Shown piece after piece: positions 18,377-27,659 of a stretch of 64,000 bases of DNA (position 1 is its first letter; every line of letters begins with the position of its first letter). The notes beneath the pieces were generated by a model, which saw only the letters and a list, made by a program, of their open reading frames with translations, was not told where the DNA came from and did not search any database. This stretch comes from Sphaerospermopsis torques-reginae ITEP-024 (GTDB lineage Bacteria; Cyanobacteriota; Cyanobacteriia; Cyanobacteriales; Nostocaceae). A program made the translations under genes and the position numbers. Location of the stretch: NCBI RefSeq assembly GCF_019598945.1, contig NZ_CP080598.1, positions 2,418,001 through 2,482,000 on the forward strand. Reading direction: 5' to 3'.

Positions 18377-19015
18377 TTGTTAGTCTATTTAGTTGATAAT
18401 GATGTCATTTTAGAACTGGCATCATACGATCTTTTTTGGGGTATGCTTCCCAGTTTAAATACATCCCAGCAAAACATTAGAGTCCTACCTACAGCCTCAA
18501 GTTTTTTTGCTGGATCTTCTAGGTTAAAAAGGAAATATAAACAGCAAAGTATTCAAAGGGCTAAAGATATAGCAGATAAATGCCAAACAATTGATCAGAA
18601 AGCAATTGATATTTCAGAACTACCATCCTTATGTTTAGAAGGAATTGACTCTGGGGAAGCTTTGCTTGTTGCTGCCACAAAAAATGAACCAGATTTTTAC
18701 ATATTGACTAGTGACAAAAGATTTTTAAAAGCTATATCAAATTCTAGTTTAGCTAATATTAAATCAAGACTTTGCAAAAGAATTATTTGTTTGGAGCAAT
18801 TGTTAATCAACTTGATTAATAATGATGATTTTGATAAAATACGGCGCAGAATTATTTCATCCGATTTACTTAATCAAAATATTGCCGAAGCTTTTGCAGA
18901 TGGTAAGCTGACAAAAAAAGAAAAAGCTTTAGCAATTCTTGAAGAATGCGTGCAAGAACTACGCTCTATCACTGGAGATTTACTAATTGACTGTTTACCG
19001 CCCGCCATATATTGA
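18377..19015 (+). CDS. PIN-like nuclease-fold protein paired with the ImmA/IrrE gene
   Basis: About 212 aa. A GAGGAG motif (18364-18369) lies 7 nt before the TTG at 18377, which I take as start; a GTG at 18362 is possible. The N-terminus VYLVDNDVILELASYDLF has the first Asp of PIN folds. A conserved acidic segment GIDSGEALLVAATKN follows near residue 100, then FYILTSDKRFLKAI with the last Asp, as in PIN domains. The C-terminal helical part (FADGKLTKKEKALAILEE) is not recognised. It looks like an effector RNase or a nuclease-fold partner of the peptidase, 15 bp after its stop. This pairing differs from classic VapBC because the first gene encodes a protease. Confidence 0.7.
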   Translation: MLVYLVDNDVILELASYDLFWGMLPSLNTSQQNIRVLPTASSFFAGSSRLKRKYKQQSIQRAKDIADKCQTIDQKAIDISELPSLCLEGIDSGEALLVAATKNEPDFYILTSDKRFLKAISNSSLANIKSRLCKRIICLEQLLINLINNDDFDKIRRRIISSDLLNQNIAEAFADGKLTKKEKALAILEECVQELRSITGDLLIDCLPPAIY

Positions 19016-19071
19016 GATCAAAACTCCAAATTCATAATTGAGATGATTAACTATATGTCCATATATAAAAA

Positions 19072-21618
19072 TCATGTCAAAATCGCTCCCCCCATTAACC
19101 GCGCATACCTATACTGCAACTCATCCTTCATCAACGGCCAACGCGCTAAACTTGCATCCATATCAATCACCTTCTCCGCAGCTTGTCGCGCTAACAGCAA
19201 CACATCCTCATCTTCCACCAAACTAGCCAAAGTAAAATCCGCTACCCCCGATTGTCTAGTCCCCATCACTTCCCCAGGACCACGAAACCTCATATCCATT
19301 TCCGAAATAAAAAACCCATCCTGAGACTGTACCAGCACCATTAACCGTTGTTGTGCATCAGGACTTCTGGAACTACTCATCAATAAACAATAGGACTGCG
19401 CTGCACCCCGTCCCACACGCCCGCGTAATTGGTGTAACTGAGATAACCCGAATCTTTCCGCGTGTTCAATTAACATCACTGTGGCGTTAGGAACATCCAC
19501 ACCCACCTCTACCACCGTCGTAGAAACTAAAATCTGAGTTTCATTATCCCGGAATTTAGTAATAGCTTCATCCTTTTCTGCGGAAGTCATTCTTCCATGC
19601 AATAACCCCACTTGAAACTCAGGAAAAACGCTTTCTTGTAATTTTTGATGTTCGTCTATTGCTGAACGCAAATCTAATTTTTCTGACTCTTCCACTAAAG
19701 GTAAAACCACATAAACTTGTCTACCTTGGGCTATTTCTCTTCTCATTAAATCATAAGCTTGGGGTCTTTGATGACCTGTTAACAAAGAAGTTTTAATTGC
19801 TTGTCTTCCTGGTGGTAATTCATCAATTTGACTCACATCTAAATCACCATGAACTGTTAACGCTAATGTTCTAGGAATGGGAGTTGCAGTCATAGTTAAA
19901 ACGTGAGGTTGTTCACCTTTTTGTTGTAATTTCGCTCGTTGTTCTACCCCAAAACGATGCTGTTCATCAATGACAACTAAACCCAAACGTTGAAAATTTA
20001 CCTTATCTTGAATTAACGCATGAGTTCCCACTAAAAGAGGTAATTCACCTGTTTCTAACTGAGAATGAATTTCTCGCCTTTTGGCTGTTTTTGTCGAACC
20101 TGTTAATAATTCAACGGGCAAATGTAAGAGGTTAAACCAGCTAACTAACTTCCTATAATGTTGTTCTGCTAATACTTCCGTAGGTGCCATCAAAGCTGCT
20201 TGATAACCCGATTGAATTGCTGCTAAAATCGCAACTACAGCTACCACAGTTTTACCCGAACCTACATCACCCTGCACTAAACGATTCATGGGTGTAGGTT
20301 TTTGTAAATCATTGAGAATATCGTTAATAACTCTTTGTTGAGCGTTAGTAAATTTAAAAGGTAAAATTTCGTTAAATTGTTCTAATAATTTGCCTTTTGG
20401 TGCTAAAACCGCACTTGTTTGAATTGCTTTAGCTTGTTTCTGACGTTGTAATAAACCAAGTTGTAAATAGAAAAATTCATCAAATACTAAACGCCGACGA
20501 GCATATTTTAAAGTATCACTATCTTTAGGAAAATGAATATTAGGAATTGCGTCTTTTAATTCCATTAATTCATATTTTTTTCTTAAACCAACTGGTAAAG
20601 GATCTTTTAAATTTGCTGCCGCAGGTAAAACCGCCATTACCGCTTGTCTCACGGTATTTGCAACAACTCCTTCAGTTAAACCATAAATCGGTACAACCCG
20701 CCCAATAGTAAAAGATTCTATTGCATCACCAGGATTTGCTAATACTTCTATTTCGGGATTATCTAATGTCACCCCATATTTACTAGCCTTAACTAAACCA
20801 CAAGCTGCTATCACACTACCCACAGCATAGCGCCGTTTTAAACTTTCTTGCCAACCACGACTACTAAATCTCGATCCTGCATAAAATCTACTAACTTTTA
20901 TTTGTCCAGTTTTATCTTTTAATAAGAGTTCTAAAATTGATAACTTTTGATTTTTAGGACTGGTAAAACAATTACAACGCTTGACTTCGGCGATGATGGT
21001 TACTGTTTCACCTCCCTGTAATTCTTGAATGTTAACTTGACGAGCATAATCAATATAATCACGAGGATAATAAAACAGTAAATCTCTCACTGTTGATAAA
21101 TCTAAACGAGATAAATTTTCTGCTCTCTTGATGCCAATTTCTGGTAAATCGCTGAGTTTTTGCTCAATTTTTGGCGCTAGTCTCCGACTGGTTTCAGTCA
21201 CAATAGGAGTGGTTTTAACTGTTTTTGTTGAATAATTTTTTTCCTGGGTTTTAATTTCCTGAGTTTTAATTTCCTGAGTTTTAATTTCCTGTTTTTTTAT
21301 TTCTTGTTTTTTTATGTCTTGATGTTGCTGTTCACCCGATTCTAATTGTTGTTGTAATTGATAAAGATAGGTTTTAACTTCAGCAACTAACTGCTGTCTA
21401 ATTTCTACTGCTAAATCTGGATATTCAGCAAATTGAAAGGCGATGTGATGCCAGCGCGATCGCTCTTTTGCTGGTAAACTTTGAGGAAATTTCCCAAAGG
21501 TTAAACTGAGAAATTCACTAAAGCGATATTGTCTACCCATTAAATCCACAAAACCAGATTCAGCCTCTACAGTCAAGGCTTTATGTAATCTTATCCAATC
21601 GGGAATTTCGTTAGTCAT
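19072..21618 (-). CDS. recG: ATP-dependent DNA helicase RecG
   Basis: The 848-aa protein is longer than E. coli RecG (about 690) because of an N-terminal cyanobacterial extension of about 155 residues. The OB-fold wedge domain is at about 195-290. The superfamily 2 helicase core has Walker A GDVGSGKT, the DEQH box in VIDEQHRFG, motif III TMTATPIPRTLA, and motif VI HQLRGRVGRG. RecG remodels stalled forks and Holliday junctions. The extension contains five short tandem QEIKx units (about 103-127) encoded by 15-bp repeats near 21240-21310, likely a flexible linker that varies in length between strains. It is leftward and alone. Confidence 0.95.
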   Translation of the reverse strand: MTNEIPDWIRLHKALTVEAESGFVDLMGRQYRFSEFLSLTFGKFPQSLPAKERSRWHHIAFQFAEYPDLAVEIRQQLVAEVKTYLYQLQQQLESGEQQHQDIKKQEIKKQEIKTQEIKTQEIKTQEKNYSTKTVKTTPIVTETSRRLAPKIEQKLSDLPEIGIKRAENLSRLDLSTVRDLLFYYPRDYIDYARQVNIQELQGGETVTIIAEVKRCNCFTSPKNQKLSILELLLKDKTGQIKVSRFYAGSRFSSRGWQESLKRRYAVGSVIAACGLVKASKYGVTLDNPEIEVLANPGDAIESFTIGRVVPIYGLTEGVVANTVRQAVMAVLPAAANLKDPLPVGLRKKYELMELKDAIPNIHFPKDSDTLKYARRRLVFDEFFYLQLGLLQRQKQAKAIQTSAVLAPKGKLLEQFNEILPFKFTNAQQRVINDILNDLQKPTPMNRLVQGDVGSGKTVVAVVAILAAIQSGYQAALMAPTEVLAEQHYRKLVSWFNLLHLPVELLTGSTKTAKRREIHSQLETGELPLLVGTHALIQDKVNFQRLGLVVIDEQHRFGVEQRAKLQQKGEQPHVLTMTATPIPRTLALTVHGDLDVSQIDELPPGRQAIKTSLLTGHQRPQAYDLMRREIAQGRQVYVVLPLVEESEKLDLRSAIDEHQKLQESVFPEFQVGLLHGRMTSAEKDEAITKFRDNETQILVSTTVVEVGVDVPNATVMLIEHAERFGLSQLHQLRGRVGRGAAQSYCLLMSSSRSPDAQQRLMVLVQSQDGFFISEMDMRFRGPGEVMGTRQSGVADFTLASLVEDEDVLLLARQAAEKVIDMDASLARWPLMKDELQYRYARLMGGAILT

Positions 21619-21621
21619 TGG

Positions 21622-21711
21622 TCATTAGTCATTAGTTATTAGTTATTAGTTATTAGTAAAGACCTCTTCACTGTCACCTGTCACCTGTCACCTGTCACCT
21701 GTCACCTTAAA
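21622..21711. repeat. Short tandem repeats between recG and the upstream gene
   Basis: Runs of TTAGTTA/TTAGTCA heptamers (about 21622-21658) and of GTCACCT heptamers repeated about five times (about 21675-21706). They fill the whole 90-bp gap. Confidence 0.8.
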
Positions 21712-22572
21712 CTAATCCTCAAACCAACTTGCACGCCAAGCAGCTTCCGCTTCCGCAATTTTCAATTCTTTGTGTTTCTTTTGATATTCTTTTCCTAATT
21801 TATTCAGTTGCAGTAAAATATTACGAATTTGTTTGCGTGCTGACAAGAGTGTGTTATCAGCAAATTCAATGTCTCCTAGTCGCAAGTTCAGGGTCATCAG
21901 TTGTGTCAAGCTAGAATCTTCTGATTCCTCCTCACTACTGATTTCAATTACTAAGTTTAATAGATTAGGTGGACCCGGTATCACTTCCCCTGAAGCTTCT
22001 GAAACTGCGGCCGCTGCTGCTGCTAAAATCGGTTCTGGTAATTTTTTCGGTAAAATTCCCGCTTTTTGAATTAAAGAATTAGCATCCTGGGAAACTTTTC
22101 TCAGAGTATTCTGAATTCCTTCCTCTAAATCTTGATGCCATTGTGCCACTTCTATGGGGTTGGAAGGATCTAAATATTTTTGCTCTTGAATTTTCGATTG
22201 AGGATCGTTTTCACTTTCTTCAGTTTCGTCAATTTCTTCAGTTTCTTCAGCGTCTTCAAATTCCTCAGTTTCTTCAGTTTCTTCCGTATCTCCACCTTGA
22301 AGATAAACAAGCAATTGTTGTGCGCCTTTTTGTCCTAATTTACGAATACCTTGTTGCAATTGTTGTCGCTGATTCAGTGACAATTTGAGAAATTTATCAG
22401 GATATCCTTGAGTACAAAGGTGATAAACTGCCAAAATTAACTGTTTTTGTAAAGCTTCACCCAGGATAGTTAAATAATTGACATAATTGCTGTGGAGTTC
22501 TGTGGCGATCGCTCTAATCGCCTGTTTTATGGCTGTAATATCTTGTTCTATGCGCTCAATTGATCTGGCCAT
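21712..22572 (-). CDS. Conserved cyanobacterial hypothetical protein
   Basis: The 286-aa soluble protein of no known function starts MARSIERIEQDITAIKQA and has a helical N-terminal domain (about 1-95; LHSNYVNYLTILGEAL, QRQQLQQGIRKLGQKGAQQL). A low-complexity Glu/Thr linker (about 96-125, repeated TEE units) is followed by a helical C-terminal half ending ELKIAEAEAAWRASWFED. The repeats in the linker are at DNA level too (ttcttcagt, about 22218-22290). It lies 94 bp upstream of recG on the same strand and may share a transcript. I cannot assign a function. Confidence 0.65.
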   Translation of the reverse strand: MARSIERIEQDITAIKQAIRAIATELHSNYVNYLTILGEALQKQLILAVYHLCTQGYPDKFLKLSLNQRQQLQQGIRKLGQKGAQQLLVYLQGGDTEETEETEEFEDAEETEEIDETEESENDPQSKIQEQKYLDPSNPIEVAQWHQDLEEGIQNTLRKVSQDANSLIQKAGILPKKLPEPILAAAAAAVSEASGEVIPGPPNLLNLVIEISSEEESEDSSLTQLMTLNLRLGDIEFADNTLLSARKQIRNILLQLNKLGKEYQKKHKELKIAEAEAAWRASWFED

Positions 22573-23085
<513 letters not shown>

Positions 23086-24027
23086 TTACTTAGCGCCCAT
23101 TTGAGCAGCTACTTCTTCAGCAAAGTTACTTTCTTGTTTTTCAATGCCTTCACCTAGTACATAGCGCACAAAGCCTTGTACTGTGATGTCTGCACCGACT
23201 TTAGACTGAACTTGCTTCACTAAGTCTGCTACAGAAATGCTTTGATCGCGGATATAAGGTTGATCCAACAAAGTCAATTCTTTTAGGCGTTTTTCAATCC
23301 GTCCTTGAACAATCTTTTCTCTGATGTTCTCTGGTTTATTCGCCAAGTCTTCCTTACCCATTTCAATGTCCTTTTCTTTTTGGACAGTTTCGGCAGGAAT
23401 TTGGTCTACACTAACATACTCAACATTGGGGCAAGCGGCAACTTGCATTGCTGCATTTTTAGCCAAGTTTTTAAACTCTTCGTTATCAGCAGCAGCGTCT
23501 GTTTTGGCGCTTACTTGCAGCAACACACCCACTCTACCACCAGTGTGGATGTAGCTGTCTACTACTCCTGGTGTATCACCAAGAGAGAAGTTAACAAAGC
23601 GTCGCACCTGGATATTTTCACCCAAGGTAGCAATACTTTCTTTGATAAATTCATCTACAGTTACTTCTGCCTTTTCAATGTAGGGTTGAGCCAGCAAAGA
23701 CTCAATGCTATCAGCAGTAGCAGCTTGTTGTGCCAGATTCTTAACTAAAGATTTAAAAGCGTCGTTACGGGCAACAAAATCAGTTTGACAGTTTACTTCT
23801 ATCAGTACACCCACCTTACCATCAGGTTGAATGTAGGTGTCTACTAAACCTTCCGCTGCCACGCGATCGCTCTTTTTACCCGCTGAAGCGATGCCTTTTT
23901 TACGTAGCCAGTCTATAGCTGCGTCGATATTGCCATCATTTTCCTTCAGCGCCTTTTTGCAGTCCATCATGCCGGCACCAGTTTTTTGGCGTAGCTCTTG
24001 GACGAGTTTTGCAGATATTTCCGCCAT
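23086..24027 (-). CDS. tsf: Translation elongation factor Ts
   Basis: The 313-aa protein is the nucleotide-exchange factor of EF-Tu. The N-terminal UBA-like helix bundle (1-55) holds the signature [16 protein letters not shown], and TDFVARND in the core contacts EF-Tu. The core domain is duplicated (about 60-140 and 150-230, [15 protein letters not shown] and [15 protein letters not shown]), and the protein ends with a dimerisation-type tail. Full length for cyanobacteria. It follows rpsB by 253 bp on the same strand, the usual rpsB-tsf order. Confidence 0.97.
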   Translation of the reverse strand: MAEISAKLVQELRQKTGAGMMDCKKALKENDGNIDAAIDWLRKKGIASAGKKSDRVAAEGLVDTYIQPDGKVGVLIEVNCQTDFVARNDAFKSLVKNLAQQAATADSIESLLAQPYIEKAEVTVDEFIKESIATLGENIQVRRFVNFSLGDTPGVVDSYIHTGGRVGVLLQVSAKTDAAADNEEFKNLAKNAAMQVAACPNVEYVSVDQIPAETVQKEKDIEMGKEDLANKPENIREKIVQGRIEKRLKELTLLDQPYIRDQSISVADLVKQVQSKVGADITVQGFVRYVLGEGIEKQESNFAEEVAAQMGAK

Positions 24028-24207
24028 GTTGCCTCAATTCCTATCCTAACTTGACCTAGAGTTATAATCGCTAACGGGTGTTGAGTATTTCTATCTTACT
24101 CAGGGCTGGTAAAGAAAAGCGATGAAGTTGTATATCCTCGTCTTCCAGAGTCAGAAAACAAAATTCAGAATACATTCAAATACTCTGTATTCTAACTCCT
24201 GACTCCT

Positions 24208-24280
24208 GTACGGGCGAAGCATTCGGGCGACCAATTATAAATTTTTGTCCAAGGCTATTTTCCGAATGCTTCGCCCCTAC
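24208..24280. repeat. 73-bp inverted-repeat element abutting the rpsB stop codon
   Basis: The ends GTACGGGCGAAGCATTCGG (24208-24226) and CCGAATGCTTCGCCCCTAC (24262-24280) are near-perfect inverses. An equally long relative is at 25232-25304. The right end touches the stop codon of rpsB (24281-24283). In RNA it would form a long hairpin between rpsB and tsf, so it may weaken or modulate tsf read-through. Confidence 0.8.
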
Positions 24281-25072
24281 TTATTCTTCGTCGTCATCGC
24301 TCATCATTGAGTCAGTGTACTCACTTTCATCGTAGTCGTACTCTTCCTCAGCGCCTTCGTAATCTTCGTAATCTTCTTCTACTTCCAGCTGACCATGACG
24401 GCCTTCATAAATAGCATCTGCTAATTTACCAACAATCAGTTTAATCGATCTGATTGCGTCATCATTGGCTGGGATGGGAATATCTACCACATCTGGGTCA
24501 CAGTTTGTATCTAACATAGACACAATGGGAATACCCAGTTTTTGGCATTCTTGAACAGCGTTATATTCCCGACGTTGGTCAACAATTACCACAATGTCAG
24601 GCACTTTCCGCATATTTTTAATGCCGCCCAAGTATTTTTGTAGCTTCGTCATTTCCCGACGTAGCATTGACGCTTCTTTTTTGGGCAATAAGTCTAATGC
24701 GCCGTTTTCTTCCCGACGTTCTAAATCTTTTAGACGTTCTGCTCTTGTTTTAATGGTAGCCCAGTTGGTGAGCATTCCACCCAACCAACGCTGGTTAATG
24801 TAGTGAGAACCACAACGGGTAGCTTCTTGTGCAATAATTCCCGCTGCTTGGCGCTTTGTACCCACAAACAAGAATTTTTTACCTTGTTCTGCTTGTGTCC
24901 GCATATAGTTGTAAGCATCATCCATCAACTGCGCGGTTTGCACCAAGTCGATGATGTGTACACCATTGCGAGCAGTGTAGATGTAAGGAGACATCTTAGG
25001 GTTCCAACGTCGGGTTTGATGCCCAAAGTGAACACCTGACTCCATCATCTGAGCCAAAGAAACGACTGGCAT
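24281..25072 (-). CDS. rpsB: 30S ribosomal protein S2
   Basis: A 263-aa full-length S2. [25 protein letters not shown] is recognisable from its first residues, with the S2 signatures [11 protein letters not shown] and [16 protein letters not shown] and the coiled-coil insertion around 100-150. The C-terminal 35 residues are a strongly acidic tail ([18 protein letters not shown]), common in cyanobacteria. AGGAGC lies just upstream of the ATG and next to a strong stem-loop (25087-25138), which suggests control of translation. Together with tsf it forms the normal pair. Confidence 0.97.
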   Translation of the reverse strand: MPVVSLAQMMESGVHFGHQTRRWNPKMSPYIYTARNGVHIIDLVQTAQLMDDAYNYMRTQAEQGKKFLFVGTKRQAAGIIAQEATRCGSHYINQRWLGGMLTNWATIKTRAERLKDLERREENGALDLLPKKEASMLRREMTKLQKYLGGIKNMRKVPDIVVIVDQRREYNAVQECQKLGIPIVSMLDTNCDPDVVDIPIPANDDAIRSIKLIVGKLADAIYEGRHGQLEVEEDYEDYEGAEEEYDYDESEYTDSMMSDDDEE

Positions 25073-25086
25073 ATTTTATAGCTCCT

Positions 25087-25138
25087 ATTCGGGTTAAACC
25101 TCCATCCAGGCGTATTTCCACAGCGGAAACACCCGAAT
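25087..25138 (-). promoter_or_regulatory. Structured leader stem-loop before rpsB
   Basis: On the minus strand, an 8-bp perfect outer stem ATTCGGGT / ACCCGAAT (25131-25138 with 25087-25094) encloses a 5-bp hairpin TTTCC / GGAAA (25125-25129 with 25115-25119, 5-nt loop) and a GGATGGAGG bulge. It ends right beside the AGGAGC ribosome binding site and 15 nt from the ATG. The arrangement is what an autoregulatory ribosomal-protein leader looks like. That it binds S2 is inference. Confidence 0.5.
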
Positions 25139-25549
25139 CCCCGGATGTGCGGAATTTAGACAACTATACTAGGGTAGCACAATTGTGGCAATTTTGCAGA
25201 AATGTTTTGAAATATCAGGAGTCAGGAGTCAGTAGGGGCGAAGCATTCGGACAAAAATATTGGGTAAAAATCGAAAATTTATCAACCGAATGCTTCGCCA
25301 GTACAGGAGTCAGGAGTTACAGGAGTCAGAATTTTTAAGAAATTGGTTAATTATCAAATAGCTGTTTTTGGCACAAGTCTGAAAAAGCTGACTCATAACA
25401 ACGAAAATCAGTAAATAAAATTAGTTGAATAAAATTCAAACAATAAAATTCAAAAATCTTCTTACAAAATAAATATTTTTATATTTGAATATAGTGAATT
25501 TGAGTTATAATAAAAACATCACTCATCTTCAATCAAAAGGTGAAAATAC
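25139..25549. other. Divergent intergenic region upstream of rpsB
   Basis: No gene is visible. It contains the second 73-bp inverted-repeat element (25232-25304), flanked on both sides by CAGGAGT tandem repeats (about 25216-25232 and 25303-25328). The right part (25380-25545) is AT-rich and should hold the promoter for the rightward gene at 25550. Confidence 0.5.
25232..25304. repeat. 73-bp inverted-repeat element, second copy
   Basis: GTAGGGGCGAAGCATTCGG at 25232-25250 pairs with CCGAATGCTTCGCCAGTAC at 25286-25304. Same length and ends as 24208-24280 but a different middle. It sits between tandem GGAGTCA repeats. Confidence 0.8.
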
Positions 25550-25993
25550 ATGAGCATAATTAAACCACCCACAGCAATTGATTTTGATCCTGCCATTGTA
25601 GCTAAAGATAAAGATGAACAACCTATTTTGATGATAGATGTGAGATTTTCCGCCATGTATGCTTCCCCAGAACTGGAGATATTAAAAATGGAACAATACC
25701 AAAATATTCCTTTTTTAATGTTTGTAAACTCCGATGTCATCAGAATCTTTAAAAGTCCGAATTTTGCAGAATTAGCCAGATTAGATACCAAAAAAGTTTT
25801 AGGATTTTATGATGCAGATAGTATCGAAGGAATTATCTATCAATCTACTTTAATAAGTTTACTTCAATCTTGGTTAAGAGATTTAGATTATCATTGGAAA
25901 AGTGAAAATCCTCCTTACATTGAAGAAATGAAAGAAATTGGTTTATTTGCTCTTTTGGATGATATAACTACAGAGGAGCTACAATTATTATGA
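25550..25993 (+). CDS. Small protein with possible degenerate restriction-nuclease fold
   Basis: The 147-aa soluble protein contains QPILMIDVRFS (about 24-34) followed by a MEQYQNIPFLMFVNSDVIRIFK segment, pieces 56-77. The spacing resembles the PD-(D/E)xK core (acidic strand, then a strand describing the user database or locus in restriction-like nucleases), but Lys is replaced by Arg in IDVR and no other catalytic residue is clear. The gene overlaps the next PIN-like gene by 4 bp (ATGA), so they are co-translated. The pair behaves like a toxin-antitoxin or two-part module. Function unproven. Confidence 0.5.
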   Translation: MSIIKPPTAIDFDPAIVAKDKDEQPILMIDVRFSAMYASPELEILKMEQYQNIPFLMFVNSDVIRIFKSPNFAELARLDTKKVLGFYDADSIEGIIYQSTLISLLQSWLRDLDYHWKSENPPYIEEMKEIGLFALLDDITTEELQLL

Positions 25994-26433
25994 TAATTAT
26001 TTATTTAGAAACTAATTCCATCATGGCAATTGCCAAAGGAAGAAATAAAGAATTAGCAAATTCTGATTCTTTCGTCAATTATTTAGAACTTTGTTTGATT
26101 GACTATGGAAAATTACTACGTGATTTTAGAAAACGTTTTTTGAAGATTCTTGAATATCTGAAAAATCATGGTGAATTGATTGAACCCAGAATTGAAATGT
26201 TGGTAAATACCTTAAATTCTCCTTTAATACCCGGTAAAAATCAAAAGCGAGATGATTTTATTTTACAGGTGATTTTAGGTCATGCTGAGAATAATTTATC
26301 AGTGTCAAAGGTATTTTTTAGTGAAAATACCAAGGATTTTGGGAATACTAATATTCAACAGGTATTAGCTAATGTGGGAATTAATTATTTTAGTAAAGTA
26401 TCTAATTTACAGGGATGGTTAAATGCACAATAA
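25990..26433 (+). CDS. PIN-like domain protein, possibly internally shortened
   Basis: The 147-aa protein begins IIIYLETNSIMAIAKGRN, where PIN-type proteins of cyanobacteria carry a first acidic residue (Glu in YLETN). It ends with KRDDFILQVILGHAENN and VFFSENTKDFGN, the typical later acidic residues with a final Asp before a helix. The middle between these blocks is much shorter than in related larger proteins, so an internal deletion is possible. Start overlaps the preceding stop (ATGA). Likely an RNase-fold effector or its relic. Confidence 0.5.
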   Translation: MIIIYLETNSIMAIAKGRNKELANSDSFVNYLELCLIDYGKLLRDFRKRFLKILEYLKNHGELIEPRIEMLVNTLNSPLIPGKNQKRDDFILQVILGHAENNLSVSKVFFSENTKDFGNTNIQQVLANVGINYFSKVSNLQGWLNAQ

Positions 26434-26460
26434 TAAATGTCAGAATGTAGAATGTAGGGG

Positions 26461-26572
26461 TTTAGCATTTCTAAACCCTGACACCACGAAAATTGATCAT
26501 AAATTAGTTTGAATAAATAATTTAATGTGATAGAATATAATATGATTTACCGATTTATGAAAATCACAGGTT
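26461..26572 (+). promoter_or_regulatory. Upstream cassette of the DUF433/DUF5615 pair (copy 1 of 3)
   Basis: The segment AATAAATAATTTAATGTGAT (26512-26531) followed by AGAATATAATATGATTTACC recurs before 27660 and, in shorter form, before 28491. It contains a good -10 (TATAAT within gaatataatatg). Its left side has a GTTTAGCATTTCTAAAC hairpin. A shared promoter-operator module for three toxin-antitoxin operons is the simplest reading. Confidence 0.55.
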
Positions 26573-26899
26573 ATGACTACGCTATCTGTTAGCAAAGAAC
26601 ATATAGTTATTACTCCGGGAGTATGTGGAGGAAAACCCCGTATTGCTGGACATCGGATCAAGGTTCAAGATATTGTTATTTGGCATGAAAGGATGGGAAT
26701 GTCACCTGATGAGATAGTTTATCAACATCCTAGTATTACTTTAGCAGATGTTTATGCAGCTTTAACCTATTACCATGATCACAGAGAAGAAATTAGACAG
26801 CAAATTGAAGAAGGCGAGAATTTTGCTAAACAATTACAAGGAGATAAACCATCTTTAGTTGAGAAAATATTAAAAGGTGAAAATGTCAAACAAGATTAA
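26573..26899 (+). CDS. DUF433-family antitoxin
   Basis: The 108-aa protein has the DUF433 (VapB45-like) winged HTH: ITPGVCGGKPRIAGHRIKV near the start and MGMSPDEIVYQHPSITLADV in the recognition part. A C-terminal helical tail (EEIRQQIEEGENFAKQL) would bind the toxin. DUF433 proteins are paired with DUF5615 PIN-like toxins, as here: the next gene starts 17 bp before this one ends. It probably binds its own promoter. Confident about family, less about activity. Confidence 0.85.
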   Translation: MTTLSVSKEHIVITPGVCGGKPRIAGHRIKVQDIVIWHERMGMSPDEIVYQHPSITLADVYAALTYYHDHREEIRQQIEEGENFAKQLQGDKPSLVEKILKGENVKQD

Positions 26900-27218
26900 G
26901 TTTCACCTTGATGAAAATGTTGGTAATGCTATAGCAAACGGTTTGAGAATGAGAGGAGTTGATGTGACAACTTCACCAGAAGAAGGGTTAATTGGTGCAT
27001 CTGATGAACAACAATTAGCTTTTGCTGTTTCTCAAAAACGAGTTATTTTTACCTTTGATGATGATTTTCTGAGTTTAGCTGCTACAGGGATTGAATATTG
27101 TGGTATTATTTATGCTCGCCAAAAACGCCAGTCTATTGGAAAAGTGATCAGTGATTTAGTTTTAGTTTGGGAATGTTTAGAACCTGAATATATGTTCAAT
27201 AATATTGAATTTTTGTAG
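26883..27218 (+). CDS. DUF5615 PIN-like toxin
   Basis: The protein is 111 aa from ATG 26883; a GTG at 26877 is also possible. The sequence KFHLDENVGNAIANGLRMRG carries the first acidic cluster, and VIFTFDDDFLSLA the second, both expected for the Mut7-C/PIN-like DUF5615 fold. It overlaps the DUF433 antitoxin gene by 17 bp. The pair forms a VapBC-like toxin-antitoxin unit in which this is the presumed RNase. It looks intact. Confidence 0.84.
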   Translation: MSNKIKFHLDENVGNAIANGLRMRGVDVTTSPEEGLIGASDEQQLAFAVSQKRVIFTFDDDFLSLAATGIEYCGIIYARQKRQSIGKVISDLVLVWECLEPEYMFNNIEFL

Positions 27219-27298
27219 TTCAGTTAATCAGATTGTAGTTTGGGTGAAGGAGTAGATTTTTTCAAAAAACGGTAATTTAGGGGTTTAGCATTGCTTAT

Positions 27299-27522
27299 TG
27301 GTGTCAACTTAACCGAAAAATGCCTTATCTGTTAGCTTCCACACCCGCCATGAAATGAATTATGGCTTACGCCGAGCTACGCTATCATGGCTAATAGCTA
27401 AAGTTTACTCAAGTAAACTATCAATTTCTTGGTATTTTTAGTCATCTTTAGATGACTTGTACTATTAGACTGGGAATTCATTCCCAGTCGGGTTATCGGT
27501 TTTAGGTTAAGTTGACACCATT
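27299..27522. mobile_element. 224-bp MITE with perfect 16-bp terminal inverted repeats
   Basis: TGGTGTCAACTTAACC at about 27300-27315 is the exact inverse of GGTTAAGTTGACACCA at about 27506-27521. Inside are two strong hairpins near the right end: AGTCATC-TTTA-GATGACT and the palindrome GACTGGGAATTCATTCCCAGTC (split here: GACTGGGAAT / ATTCCCAGTC). No coding frame. It has interrupted a GGTTTAGCATTG / CAATGCTAAACC hairpin of the kind seen intact at 26460. A partial copy is at 28303-28415. Confidence 0.75.
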
Positions 27523-27526
27523 GATC

Positions 27527-27640
27527 AATGCTAAACCCTTACACCACGAAATAAACTTGATAGTAAATTAGTTTGAATAAATAATTTAATGTGATAGAAT
27601 ATAAGATAATTTACCAATTTATGAAAATCATAAGTTATGA
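27527..27640 (+). promoter_or_regulatory. Upstream cassette of the second toxin-antitoxin pair (copy 2 of 3)
   Basis: From about 27558 it repeats copy 1 closely: taaattagtttgaataaata, then atttaatgtgatagaatata, then a diverging end with atttatgaaaatca. The homology starts at the ACACCACGAAA block (27541) and ends near 27640, 20 bp before the start codon. Two base changes affect the -10 (gaatataaga versus gaatataata). Confidence 0.55.
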
Positions 27641-27659
27641 ATACAATTAGGTAAAAAAT

